The position numbers were made by a program, and so were the translations under genes. Of a DNA stretch of 64,000 nt, positions 1 to 10,900 are shown piece after piece. This DNA is from Ecdyonurus torrentis. Lineage: Eukaryota > Arthropoda > Insecta > Ephemeroptera > Heptageniidae. How positions within the stretch are numbered: the stretch's first letter is position 1; each line of letters starts with the position of its first letter. Under the pieces are notes generated by a model. It saw only the letters and a program-made list of their open reading frames with translations, made no database searches and was not told the DNA's origin. The stretch covers positions 49,043,932 through 49,107,931 of the forward strand of contig OX439128.1 of the NCBI GenBank assembly GCA_949318235.1. The letters run 5' to 3'.

Positions 1-689
1 TGATAAACAAATTCAGTGCCCCTAGCGGAAAATTTAGGAAATATTAAAATGGCGTGCTCTTGGCGCAACTTCGCGCGAAGAGTTCTCAAGACTTCTATTA
101 ATCATAAAATATTACATAAATATGCAATCACGCTGAAATTTGGATTTTATGGCGATGTAAATGTCATAAATAACGTTTGTGAATATATAAAAAGTACATA
201 GAGGCATAGTGGAAGTATTAAATAGGTGCTCTGATCCTGGCTCTTGACCGCTCTAAAAAAAATAGTACTACCTCGGAACTCTCAGGGTGCTCTGAATCTC
301 TAGCGGGCTATTATATTATGTATTTATTTAATAACACAACGGGGGTTAATGTTATGCATATATAAGGAAACTCAGATTTCGGAAAGGTTGCGCACGGGAA
401 AAGCATGTATTGCATGGCCTTGCGTATATATATTTTTTCTTTTTCTCTTTTCTTTTTTTTTTTTTTTTTTTTTTTTTTTCTTCATAATTTTTTTTAACCA
501 TTACTTTTCTAAAAATATGCATATATGCATGCCTTATATATTATTTTATTATATTTTTTATAAGCATCACCATGGCTTTTTTACTTTTAATTAACAGTTT
601 TACTAATAAGTTTTAATTGCACTAACAGTATAATTAAGTGGCAATAATATAACTTATTTATTTTTCATTTATTGTCTCCTCTAAGGAAA
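1..689. other. AT-rich sequence, no gene seen
   Basis: No coding region, RNA gene or mobile-element end was recognised. A poly-T run lies at about 449-479; the open frame across it encodes a phenylalanine run and is not credible. The 11-mer TCTAGCGGGCT at 299-309 recurs at 1898-1908, beyond the 118-bp tandem array, and may mark a larger unit. Confidence 0.6.
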
Positions 690-1722
690 CTTGTAATAAA
701 TCTAGATGTCTTCTGAGGTCCCGAGGTGAGACTTTGAGTGGACATCCTGAAAAAGGTGCCCAAACTTATTTATGTTTCATCCTTTGTTGTGTACAGGGAG
801 TTAAAATATTTAAATGTCTCCTGATTTCCCCAGGTGACACATCAAGCGGACATCATGAACGAGGGCAGGGCCTCCAACTTATTTAGGTTATCGCTTGATT
901 GTGTACAGAGTTGAAATATTGAGATATTTCCTGAACTCCACAGGAGAGACATCGAGCGGACATCCTGAACGAGGGGCCCCAAGTAGGCCCTCAACTTATT
1001 TATCATTTAATCTATTATTTACAGGGCATTGAAATATTGAGATGTTTCCTGAACTCCCCAGGAGAGACATCGAGCGGACATCCTGAACGAGGGGCCCCAA
1101 GTAGGCCCTCAACTTATTTATCATTTAATCTATTATTTACAGGGCATTGAAATATTGAGATGTCTCCTGAAGTCCCCAGGGGAGACATGGACTGGACATC
1201 CTGAACGAGGGGCCCCAAGTAGGCCCTTAACTTATTTATCATTTAATCTATTATTTACAGGGCATTGCAATATTGAGATGTCTGCTGAGGTCTTCCGGGG
1301 AGACATCGAGTGGACATCCTGAACGAGGGGCCCCAAGTAGGCCCTCAACTTATTTGTCATTTAATCCATTACTTACAGGGCATTAAAATATTGAGATGTC
1401 TCCTGAGGTCCCTAGGGGTGACATCGAGCGGACATCCTGAACGAGGGGCCCCAAGTAGGCCCTCAACTTATTTGTCATTTAATCCATTATTTACAGGGCA
1501 TTGAAATATTGATATGTCTCCTGAGGTCCCCAGGGGAGACATCGAGTGGACATCCTGAACGAGGGGCCCAAAGTAGGCCCTCAACTTATTTATCATTTAA
1601 TCCATTATTTACAGGGCATTAAAATATTGAGATGTCTCCTGAGGTCCCCAGGGGAGACATCGAGCGGACATCCTGAACGAGGGGGCCCTAAGTGGGGCCC
1701 AAATAATTTTTTTGCTAAAAAT
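690..1722. repeat. 118-bp tandem (satellite-like) array
   Basis: The motif GACATCGAGCGGACATCCTG recurs with its key position at 951, 1069, 1187, 1305, 1423, 1541 and 1659, an exact 118-bp period. Two more diverged, shorter-spaced copies lie upstream near 733 and 841, giving about nine units. Each unit has a GATGTCTCC arm facing a GGAGACATC arm across a short spacer, so each could form a hairpin. The open frames over this array (MDILNEGP...) are by-products: 118 is not a multiple of 3 and the frame shifts between units. I do not recognise the family. Confidence 0.9.
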
Positions 1723-1740
1723 GAGCCAAAATATTTAGTT

Positions 1741-1876
1741 GTCCCCTAAGGTCCCCACGAAGGATTTCTGGGAGAGGTCCCCAAATATGGGTCTCGTTCG
1801 GGACATCTTTTTAGACGTCTAAAATGACATCTCATATGACATCTCGGGGGATGTCTCGCGTGGACCTTAGGGGATG
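1741..1876. repeat. Inverted repeat flanking the 118-bp array
   Basis: CCCTAAGGTCC near 1743-1754 faces its complement GGACCTTAGGG near 1863-1874. Between them are several GACATCTC/GATGTCTC motifs related to the 118-bp unit. It is probably the edge of the same mobile or satellite unit, and it ends close to the second TCTAGCGGGCT at 1898-1908. Confidence 0.6.
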
Positions 1877-2106
1877 TCTTAAAAGAAGTCATTTGGATCT
1901 AGCGGGCTGAAATCTTGCTAGCACTGATATTTTTTAACTAACACATATTGGATAATGGAATATGTGTTATTTTTAAAATCTCTGTGCTAGAAAGATTTTC
2001 GCCAAACTATATAGGACTCTTTCACTGTGGTAAAAGGCTCTTGCTGTTTTTTTCTTATTTTTTTTCTTTCAAATTCATCACTTATAACGGGAATGGATTA
2101 TTATCC

Positions 2107-2122
2107 TTAATCTCTCTAAATG
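2107..2122. repeat. Left target-site duplication of the ribozyme element
   Basis: TTAATCTCTCTAAATG occurs here immediately before the first 888-bp unit and again, perfectly, at 6168-6183. TTAA is also the last four bases of the right arm at 5239-5242. The simplest reading is that the ribozyme element inserted with a 16-bp TSD and a TTAA-specific transposon then entered the TTAA of the right copy. Confidence 0.75.
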
Positions 2123-2415
2123 CGTATAAGGAAAAAACCATCGCGGTTAGAATTAATAAGTTTAAAAAAATATTTAGAAAATAGTTGGTAGAGATTAGAG
2201 TACGTTGAATTGAAAATTAATAAAACGCGAAAATTCTCTAATTGATATAGTAAATTGGGACTAGGATTCAAATATTCTAGCTTTAGCTAGTTAAAAAATA
2301 GACGTTAAAGGGATGGAGGTAAAGTGTCAAAATAAAATACGATGTGCCTAGCATCTCACGTTCTCACACTACGTCAAAGACACAACATTATAAAACAGCA
2401 TCAGACTTACTCTTT

Positions 2416-2460
2416 GCCTTAGACCGGTTTCGTCCTTTACCTAGGACTCATCAGTAAGGC
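2416..2460 (-). ncRNA. Type I hammerhead ribozyme, copy 1
   Basis: On the minus strand: stem I strand GCCTTA, core CTGATGA, stem II GTCC/GGAC with an 8-nt loop, core GAAA, then ACC/GGT as a 3-bp stem III with no loop, cleavage triplet GTC, and the stem I partner TAAGGC. Cleavage is predicted between C and T of GGTC|TAAGGC. A distal stem I helix is possible (GCTCT upstream with AGAGT downstream). All invariant core bases are present. Such a tiny stem III is typical of dimer-acting hammerheads in satellite DNAs, Penelope-like elements and retrozymes. Confidence 0.9.
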
Positions 2461-3303
2461 TTGGCAGAGAGCTCTGTACAGCTAGAGATGGCTCACACCA
2501 CATCTGCTAGCTGACTGAGCTGAGGAAGCAAGTGGCAGCCGCGTTTTTATACGCGATGCCCCCGCAGCTGCACGCGCTGATTGGTTAAAATCGCGCGCGC
2601 AAACTCGGCTTGCTATTTAAAACCTCTCATCCTCACACTGTAATATAAAGTCGTGTCTAAGAGGGGTGTAAGACAGGCAGCCAGCAAGCAATATGTGTCC
2701 TCCCTCACTTCCCAGAGTTCCCCAACTCTAGGAAGTTCGCGAGAGCACTACGCCCGCCGACTGCACAGTATCGTGATTCACGCTAGTTACATCGTTTTAT
2801 ATGTTGACACTGGGGTAGGAAAAGCAAAAAGATGATAGAGTAGAAGAGATAGAATAAATATTATGCGCTTTGGCATATAGTTTAATTAATTTAGTACGTG
2901 CTCTTATTGACGTTGGCAAGTAAAAGGGCCGAATAAAATATAAAAATGAAAGAATATTATTTACAAAAGCTTAAAATTAAAACAAAAAGATCGACTTAGC
3001 GATAATATGCGTATAAGGAAAAAACCATCGCGGTTAGAATTAATAAGTTTAAAAAAAATATTTAGAAAATAGTTGGTAGAGATTAGAGTACGTTGAATTG
3101 AAAATTAATAAAACGCGAAAATTCTCTAATTGATATAGTAAATTGGGACTAGGATTCAAATATTCTAGCTTTAGCTAGTTAAAAAATAGACGTTAAAGGG
3201 ATGGAGGTAAAGTGTCAAAATAAAATACGATGTGCCTAGCATCTCACGTTCTCACACTACGTCAAAGACACAACATTATAAAACAGCATCAGACTTACTC
3301 TTT

Positions 3304-3348
3304 GCCTTAGACCGGTTTCGTCCTTTACCTAGGACTCATCAGTAAGGC
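3304..3348 (-). ncRNA. Type I hammerhead ribozyme, copy 2
   Basis: Identical in sequence to the motif exactly 888 bp to the left, with the same core (CTGATGA, GAAA, GTC), a 4-bp stem II and a 3-bp stem III. RNA read from the minus strand across both motifs would be cut at the two sites into an 888-nt monomer. Confidence 0.9.
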
Positions 3349-4809
3349 TTGGCAGAGAGCTCTGTACAGCTAGAGATGGCTCACACCACATCTGCTAGCT
3401 GACTGAGCTGAGGAAGCAAGTGGCAGCCGCGTTTTTATACGCGATGCCCCCGCAGCTGCACGCGCTGATTGGTTAAAATCGCGCGCGCAAACTCGGCTTG
3501 CTATTTAAAACCTCTCATCCTCACACTGTAATATAAAGTCGTGTCTAAGAGGGGTGTAAGACAGGCAGCCAGCAAGCAATATGTGTCCTCCCTCACTTCC
3601 CAGAGTTCCCCAACTCTAGGAAGTTCGCGAGAGCACTACGCCCGCCGACTGCACAGTATCGTGATTCACGCTAGTTACATCGTTTTATATGTTGACACTG
3701 GGGTAGGAAAAGCAAAAAGATGATAGAGTAGAAGAGATAGAATAAATATTATGCGCTTTGGCATATAGTTTAATTAATTTAGTACGTGCTCTTATTGACG
3801 TTGGCAAGTAAAAGGGCCGAATAAAATATAAAAATGAAAGAATATTATTTACAAAAGCTTAAAATTAAAACAAAAAGATCGACTTAGCGATAATATGCGT
3901 ATAAGGAAAAAACCATCGCGGTTAGAATTAATAAGTTTAAAAAAATATTTAGAAAATAGTTGGTAGAGATTAGAGTACGTTGAATTGAAAATTAATAAAA
4001 CGCGAAAATTCTCTAATTGATATAGTAAATTGGGACTAGGATTCAAATATTCTAGCTTTAGCTAGTTAAAAAATAGACGTTAAAGAAGGCAAAGAGTAAG
4101 TCTGATGCTGTTTTATAATGTTGTGTCTTTGACGTAGTGTGAGAACGTGAGATGCTAGGCACATCGTATTTTATTTTGACACTTTACCTCCATCCCTTTA
4201 ACGTCTATTTTTTAACTAGCTAAAGCTAGAATATTTGAATCCTAGTCCCAATTTACTATATCAATTAGAGAATTTTCGCGTTTTATTAATTTTCAATTCA
4301 ACGTACTCTAATCTCTACCAACTATTTTCTAAATATTTTTTTTAAACTTATTAATTCTAACCGCGATGGTTTTTTCCTTATACGCATATTATCGCTAAGT
4401 CGATCTTTTTGTTTTAATTTTAAGCTTTTGTAAATAATATTCTTTCATTTTTATATTTTATTCGGCCCTTTTACTTGCCAACGTCAATAAGAGCACGTAC
4501 TAAATTAATTAAACTATATGCCAAAGCGCATAATATTTATTCTATCTCTTCTACTCTATCATCTTTTTGCTTTTCCTACCCCAGTGTCAACATATAAAAC
4601 GATGTAACTAGCGTGAATCACGATACTGTGCAGTCGGCGGGCGTAGTGCTCTCGCGAACTTCCTAGAGTTGGGGAACTCTGGGAAGTGAGGGAGGACACA
4701 TATTGCTTGCTGGCTGCCTGTCTTACACCCCTCTTAGACACGACTTTATATTACAGTGTGAGGATGAGAGGTTTTAAATAGCAAGCCGAGTTTGCGCGCG
4801 CGATTTTAA

Positions 4810-4880
4810 CCAATCAGCGCGTGCAGCTGCGGGGGCATCGCGTATAAAAACGCGGCTGCCACTTGCTTCCTCAGCTCAGT
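4810..4880 (+). promoter_or_regulatory. Promoter-like block in the ribozyme unit (CCAAT, TATA, Inr)
   Basis: CCAAT at 4810-4814, TATAAAA at 4843-4849, and TCAG at 4871-4874 whose A (4873) is 30 bases from the first T of the TATA box; a second TCAGT follows at 4876-4880. TCAGT is the arthropod initiator consensus. Transcription would start about 60 nt upstream of the ribozyme core. The minus-strand units have the same block (TATA at 2545-2551 and 3433-3439). A decayed relative at 45071-45077 keeps the TATA box. Function is inferred from motif spacing only. Confidence 0.6.
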
Positions 4881-4933
4881 CAGCTAGCAGATGTGGTGTG
4901 AGCCATCTCTAGCTGTACAGAGCTCTCTGCCAA

Positions 4934-4978
4934 GCCTTACTGATGAGTCCTAGGTAAAGGACGAAACCGGTCTAAGGC
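4934..4978 (+). ncRNA. Type I hammerhead ribozyme, copy 3 (inverted arm)
   Basis: Plus-strand copy of the same ribozyme: GCCTTA, CTGATGA, GTCC loop GGAC, GAAA, ACCGGT, C, TAAGGC. It lies 85 bp downstream of a TATAAAA box and is followed 3' by the second, partial unit. An RNA crossing the palindrome could pair this copy with the opposite-strand copies. Confidence 0.9.
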
Positions 4979-5242
4979 AAAGAGTAAGTCTGATGCTGTT
5001 TTATAATGTTGTGTCTTTGACGTAGTGTGAGAACGTGAGATGCTAGGCACATCGTATTTTATTTTGACACTTTACCTCCATCCCTTTAACGTCTATTTTT
5101 TAACTAGCTAAAGCTAGAATATTTGAATCCTAGTCCCAATTTACTATATCAATTAGAGAATTTTCGCGTTTTATTAATTTTCAATTCAACGTACTCTAAT
5201 CTCTACCAACTATTTTCTAAATATTTTTTTTAAACTTATTAA

Positions 5243-6167
5243 AGTGGATAGAACGAATTTCGTGTTATATACAAACAATTCCCATTTGGTACCTTGTTAT
5301 TCTTTGCCAGTGTGCGGATCTATAGGAAGAATAAAAAAGGCCTGTCCTACGAAACGATTAACCCGTTTTTAGCTTTAAACGTCGAATTAATTCTCATAAG
5401 GCATGGGTTAAAAAATGGCAACAACCATGTTTTTACAACTTTCGATGCTCATAAGTTTTGGGAGCTGTATTATTCTTGTCTGAAAAACTGAAAATTAAGC
5501 TCTTCGATAATGTAAAATTTGTTTAAAACAATAAAAAGATGCTGTTCTACGAAAACACTTCTTCCAATTTTAAGTTTAAAAGTCACTATTATCTTCAAAA
5601 ATGAAGACGGTTTGAATTTGAATTTCGTTCGTCGACATAACTTCCGGTTTCTGTCATTTTCGTCAAAATGTTCGTGCATGTTCGTATTAAATCGCTTTGT
5701 TTACATGTTTTGCATTATGCTATAAAAAACTTTACCTTGTAATCCTTGTATACGTAAATGAGAAAATTAAAAAAAGTGAAATAGTAACAAAATAAACAAT
5801 TAATAATTGCTGGAAGTAGTAGAATACGTGAAAGTTAGAAATATCGTATGACCATATTGCGAAGTGAAAAAAACAAATGACGATCGAAAATCGAAAACAT
5901 TGCTGATCGCGGCTGATGTTTACAAATTCGGAAAAAATTCATCATTTTTGTATTTAATTTGCAGATTTCACATTCTAAGGCTTATTTAGTCAATTATTTG
6001 TTAAGTTTATGTTATTGCTGAAATACTAGACAACACTCTTAGGGGTTTGTGACTGCACAAAAGTAAGATATTATTCCAAACAACAAAAATTTGTCATGGA
6101 GCGTCAAAAATGTTTAGATTTCGATGTATCGGGGATTTCAATATATTCAGAAATCGTTATATCCACT
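5243..6167. mobile_element. Non-autonomous DNA transposon with TTAA (or TA) flanks
   Basis: The left end AGTGGATAGAACGAATTTC (5243-5261) is the near-complement of the right end at 6150-6167 (ATCGTTATATCCACT). TTAA flanks both sides (5239-5242 and 6168-6171). There is no transposase, only AT-rich filler. TTAA points to piggyBac-type transposition, but a TA duplication with one extra A in the TIR (pogo/Tc1-like) reads equally well. It split the right TSD of the ribozyme element and is therefore younger. Confidence 0.75.
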
Positions 6168-6183
6168 TTAATCTCTCTAAATG

Positions 6184-7430
6184 TGGAAAAGAGATCTCTA
6201 TTTATTATTATTATTATTATTATTTAAGAGATTAGGATTTAAATTCACTGACAGAATTTGCTGAATATTTTTAATAGAATTTAAAAATTATAGGTACATT
6301 AATATGCTAGGCACAGTATCATTACTGTGCCAAAAAATAAATGATACAAATTTACAATTCAGAACTTGATCACCATTGCTGAACTCATTTTGGATTATCT
6401 GTTTAGGATTTTATTCATCAGTGATGATTAATATTTATCACATAGTAAACATTGCCGGGTGCTGGGTCTCATCAACGGCCATACAAATAGCTGCTGTGTC
6501 CATCTACAAAGACTGCATGCAGTAAATATTGCAGGCTTTGGATGTGGTGCTCAGCAAACTGTCTCGACAAGAGGGAGAAATTCTATTAAAAATGTCAAGC
6601 AAATTCTCTGTTATTAAATTTGAATCACACTGGCTCACATATAAGAAACCATTTTTTTTTTTCTCCTCTCTGGTATTGGTATTAATTTTTAGTCAAATTT
6701 CTATCCCTATTACTTTTATAAATCAGAACTGCAGTTTTTTTTTTCTTTCTTCAATTTTATACTCAATGAACTTAAAACTTATTGTTAGATTTTATAGGAA
6801 GATTCAAAATGTTTGAAACCCTGTTCAAAATAATTAGTTATCTGGTATTATGTATAGCAAATTTCCAATGGTTAACATGCACAGTTTTGAGAGGTGTTAA
6901 TTAATCTGTACCCCATATAATTTGACATTTCAAGTCTATCAAATCATTGCATGCATAAATATATATTTTGTCTCAATGCATAAAAATTGTTATTTTATTT
7001 TTTTTTTTAAATGTTATTTAATTAAAATCCCACAAAAATTTGTATGTATATGAAGAATGTATATTGTAAATTTTTTAATAATTTTGTTATAAATTTGGTT
7101 TAAAAGAGTTTAATTAATATTATTATTATTGTATATACATAATCAATTGGCACCTGTTGTGAGAATAAAATATTGTGAATATTTAAAAGAAATGTGTGTT
7201 ATAGTAAATTTTACATAATATGTATGCACTTATAGAATTTTTATTATGAAGCTAAATTGGCACTTAAATATTTGAAATTTGGAAAAATAAAAAAAAATGT
7301 GTATATTTTTATATAAAAAAAATGTGTGTACAAGTATGTAGTGGCTATAAATTTTTTATCTCCCACTATAAACAAAGTGTTTTATTTATTTGTAATATTT
7401 AGTATTCCTTTATCCACTAAATTCAATAAT
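6184..7430. other. AT-rich intergenic sequence
   Basis: No exon, RNA or repeat family was recognised apart from a short (ATT)n near 6207-6222 and scattered A/T runs. The 95-codon frame at 6529-6816 has no recognisable features and a composition like its surroundings. Confidence 0.5.
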
Positions 7431-7453
7431 AAAGAAAAGGATAGACTTACCAG

Positions 7454-7696
7454 TGTGGTGGTATTAATAAAGTAAACTCACATAGATTAGATGTCACTGA
7501 TAATGTTTATTTAAGATAACGGATCGTGTTATAATTACAATTTCATTCTCCTAGCGTGTTCCAATCCCCTAGTGTACCATCTTGATTTCCCACACGCTCT
7601 CCTCCCCACTTACAACAGCTGTTTTCCCCTCCCAAAATCATATGCATAGTATGGGAACATAAGTGGGTTTGGCAAGCGGGGTTCACAATCATAACA
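7454..7696 (-). repeat. 3' LTR of the Gypsy element
   Basis: 243 bp, plus-strand ends TGTGGTGGTATTAATAAAG and CAATCATAACA. It matches 15274-15516 base for base as far as I can read. Confidence 0.95.
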
Positions 7697-7698
7697 AC

Positions 7699-7710
7699 TC
7701 CTCCCTTTTT
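7699..7710 (-). promoter_or_regulatory. Polypurine tract
   Basis: On the minus strand AAAAAGGGAGGA lies three bases upstream of the 3' LTR, the expected place for the plus-strand primer of reverse transcription. Confidence 0.8.
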
Positions 7711-7964
7711 AGAAGGACCTGAAGTAACCAAAAACACAAAACAATGATGCTATCCACTCATCAAAACAATTCATTAACACAATTATTATACATAGAAGTT
7801 GTATGTAAAATGAACAATAAAATTTTAAGTATAATTGCTTACGACTATTATTTAAACCTGAACGGAATACATATTCCAATGAACTTTGAACTACCAAGTT
7901 CATCTTAACTTACAGTAACTTATTTTGTACTGCTTACTTGTTTAAAACAACAACATAATCCAAT

Positions 7965-10900
7965 TTACTCCACATAATAATCTCCTAGCCTTCTAGGAAC
8001 TCGTGGTGTTCTTTGGCTTCGTCTAATAGGGGTAGACGTGACCAACTCAGGTGAGTTAGTACTGTTAGCAGACAGATCTCCTACTCCACTAATGGAACCA
8101 ACCGGGGTTCGGCTGGGAGTACAGGCGTTGGTTGATCTGCCTGACTGATTTCCTGAGCCTGGTGATCGGATGGCCTCTCTGCTTGTCTCGTTTGAACCAT
8201 TCCTGCTGGACACTGTAGGTTCTGTAACGTACGTAACAGGGGTTAACTTAGGCAATGCATTAGTTACAGGGTTACAAGTATATGGTGATTTTTTCACTGG
8301 TAACTGAGTATGGAGGCTGGAACAATCAGGATTAAAAACATTTGCTTTCTCAACATAACGTTTCTTCATGTTGTCTGGATGGTAGAATCTTGTGGTTTGA
8401 TTGTCAAACTGTACTTTATATTTTCTCGGCCCCAATACTTCTACTACCCTAGCTGGCAACCATGCTAGTTTCTTCTGTTTATAATCTTGCGCCCATACCA
8501 AGTCTCCCACCTGATAATAATACTTGTAGCTCTGTGTTGCTTGTGCTGCTTCTTCCTCCCTTTTTGGATATTCTTTACGTTCATACAATGGATGGAATGT
8601 GTCCCAGAGCGTTCTAATTTGCCGTCCATACATTGCTTGTGAAGGCGATATTCCTGTGGTTGCTGATGGAGTGGTCCTCAATTCCAGTAATATTTCAGGA
8701 ATTTGAGCTGACCATTTTTCCACTGGAATTTTTAACATCATATTTTTAATTGTCTGTACTGTTCGTTCGGCTTGCCCATTACTAGCGGCATGGTACTCTG
8801 TCACTGGAATGTGTGTAATATTATACTTATTTATAAATTTGGTAAATTCTGCAGACTTGAATGCTGGTCCATTGTCACTTACGATTATATCTGGCAATCC
8901 CCAGTTTGCGAACCAGTTTTTTAATATTTTCACTACTGTGTTGGTTGACAATGACCCGTGAGTTTCTTCAACGGCTGCCCACTTGGTGCTGGCATCCACT
9001 GCTATGAAAAAAGTTCTTCCTTTCAGCGGACCAAAAAAATCAACGTGTACTCTTGAGGCTGGAGGTGATGGTGACCATGGTATTCTAGGAGCTTGTGGTG
9101 GACCTCTTTTCATGGCATTACATGTAGCACAAGTTTTTCCTAGATCTTCAATGTTTTTATCAATGTGTGGCCACCATACATATGCTCGGGCTTTGTTCTT
9201 CATGCCGCTTATCCCGATGTGATGTTTATGCAGCAGCTCTAAGATTTTTTCTCTGCATTTAAGTGGGATGACCACTCGGTTTCCATACAGTAAGCATCCT
9301 TTTACTATGGACAATGCCTCACTATTCTTTTGGTACTCCGAGTGCAATTCCGTCAATGAACCACCATGCATTAGTATAGCCATTACTTTAGCTAGTATTG
9401 GATCTCCTCTGGTTTCTTTGGCAATCATTTTTACAGACCACTCTTCTGGGGCTTGCTCCATAAACAGAATGCCTGCTGGTTCCGGAGGATCCTCGACACT
9501 GGTTGTGGCTATAGGAAGTCTACTGAATACATCCGCGTTAGCATGTTGTTTCCCAGGTCTGTATACTAATCTATAAGAATAATTACTCAAGTATAGAGAC
9601 CACCTAAGCATTCTAGGAGATACTGTTTCTGGTATAGGTTTATCACACTGAAGTAACCCTAGCAATGGTTTGTGGTCTGTTCGTATAGTGAAGGTTCTTC
9701 CAGCCACGTACATGTGGAACTTCTTGACCCCAAATACTACGGACAGCGCTTCTCTGTCTATTTGAGCATAGTTTTTCTCGCTGGGTCTCAGGGTTCTGGA
9801 AGCATTGGAGAAAGGTTTTTCTTCGCCGCCTGGCATCACATGACTGATTTCAGCTCCCACTCCGACAGAACTTGCATCGGCATCTAGGATGATGGGTAGG
9901 TTAGGGTTGAATAAGGTAAGCTCAATTTCTGAGCTTAGCACTTGCTTGACATAATTCAGGGCATCTTGATGCTTTTGGGTCCATACCCATTCCGCTCCAT
10001 CTACCAATAGTTGATATAGCGGGTGGAATAACGTAGCCTTATGACGCAGGAACCTGTCGTAATAATTTATATACCCCAATAAGGATTGCAGTTCACCCTT
10101 CTCATTGGGGTTGGGCATCTTCATCAAGGCTTCAACCTTAGACTGGGTAGGCTTCACTCCTTGACCAGACAAGAAGTAACCTGCGAACTCTAGCTGCAAC
10201 ACACAAAACAAGCATTTTTCTTTATTAAGCCGGAGACCTGCTTCTAGTAGTCTAATCAATACAGCTCTTGTACGTTCCCATAGGAGTGCCACAGATTTTG
10301 CAGCCACCAAAATATCATCGTAGTATGTTAACACTCCGTCCAATCCACACATTAATTGTGATATAATTCTCACAAATATGGCCGGGGCTGATGACAACCC
10401 CGGGCTCAATCTTAATACCCTAAATAGTCCCAATATGGTATTAATCGTGAGTATCTTTGACGTCTCCTCATCTACAGTTATCTGGTTGAAAGCTCTAGCC
10501 AAATCAAGTTTCGAGAAGTATTTTACATCTCCTAATTTATCTAACATATTCTGTATGGTTGGCATAGGGAAAACTTCGGTGACACATTGTGGATTGACAG
10601 TTCCTTTGTAATCCCCACATATCCTCAAAGTCCCATCTGCCTTTTCTAAATCTATCGTTTGAGAAGCCCACTTAGAAAATAATATGGGCTTCATATAATC
10701 ATCATTCTTAAGACGAATTAACTCACGCTTGACACGTTCCTCCTTGGCATAGGGTACACTTCTCGGCTTCATGAACTTTGGTGTAGCTCCCGGCTTCATC
10801 TCGATGGAGGCTGGTGGTCCAGTGTACTTGCCCAGCCCGGCTGCAAACACTCCTTCGAGCCCCCGCAGCTCCACAGGGAGTCCTATCAGCGCTTGGTCAG

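Larger units (their letters stand above)
2123..4085 (-). mobile_element. Hammerhead retroelement, left arm (2.2 units of 888 bp)
   Basis: Two complete direct copies of an 888-bp unit (from about 2120 and 3007) are followed by a truncated third (3895-4085). The ribozyme sense strand is minus. The copies look nearly identical, with a one-base difference in an A run noticed, so the element is young. The unit has no credible protein: the 60-codon frame that recurs at 2653-2835 and 3541-3723 lies antisense to the ribozyme. A unit with a Pol II-like promoter just upstream of a type I hammerhead, in tandem, matches retrozymes and the terminal repeats of Penelope-like elements. At 888 bp it is longer than the few-hundred-base animal retrozymes I know of. 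No reverse transcriptase is encoded, so mobilisation must be in trans. Confidence 0.8.
4086..5242 (+). mobile_element. Hammerhead retroelement, right inverted arm (1.3 units)
   Basis: This is the same 888-bp unit in opposite orientation, head-to-head with the left arm. It starts at AAGGC (4086), one base after the predicted ribozyme cleavage point, runs through a full unit with an intact hammerhead at 4934-4978, repeats AAGGC at 4974 (exactly 888 bp later), and stops at the TTAA at 5239-5242. Both outer ends are sense-strand 3' ends and the 5' ends meet in the centre, as in twin-primed reverse transcription. Confidence 0.8.

Noticed and set aside
690..1722. CRISPR-like array
   Set aside because: The 118-bp unit repeats as a whole with no short repeat and variable spacer pattern, and the sequence is clearly eukaryotic.
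1310..1749. Repetitive frames MDILNEGP... over the 118-bp array
   Set aside because: The period is not a multiple of three, so frames shift between units; GTG/TTG-type starts; pure repeat translation.
2653..2835. 60-codon frame repeated three times (also 3541-3723 and, inverted, 4559-4741)
   Set aside because: It recurs only because the 888-bp unit recurs, begins with a non-ATG codon, and lies antisense to the ribozyme. No protein features.
6529..6816. 95-codon frame
   Set aside because: No recognisable domain, TTG-type start, composition like the AT-rich surroundings.
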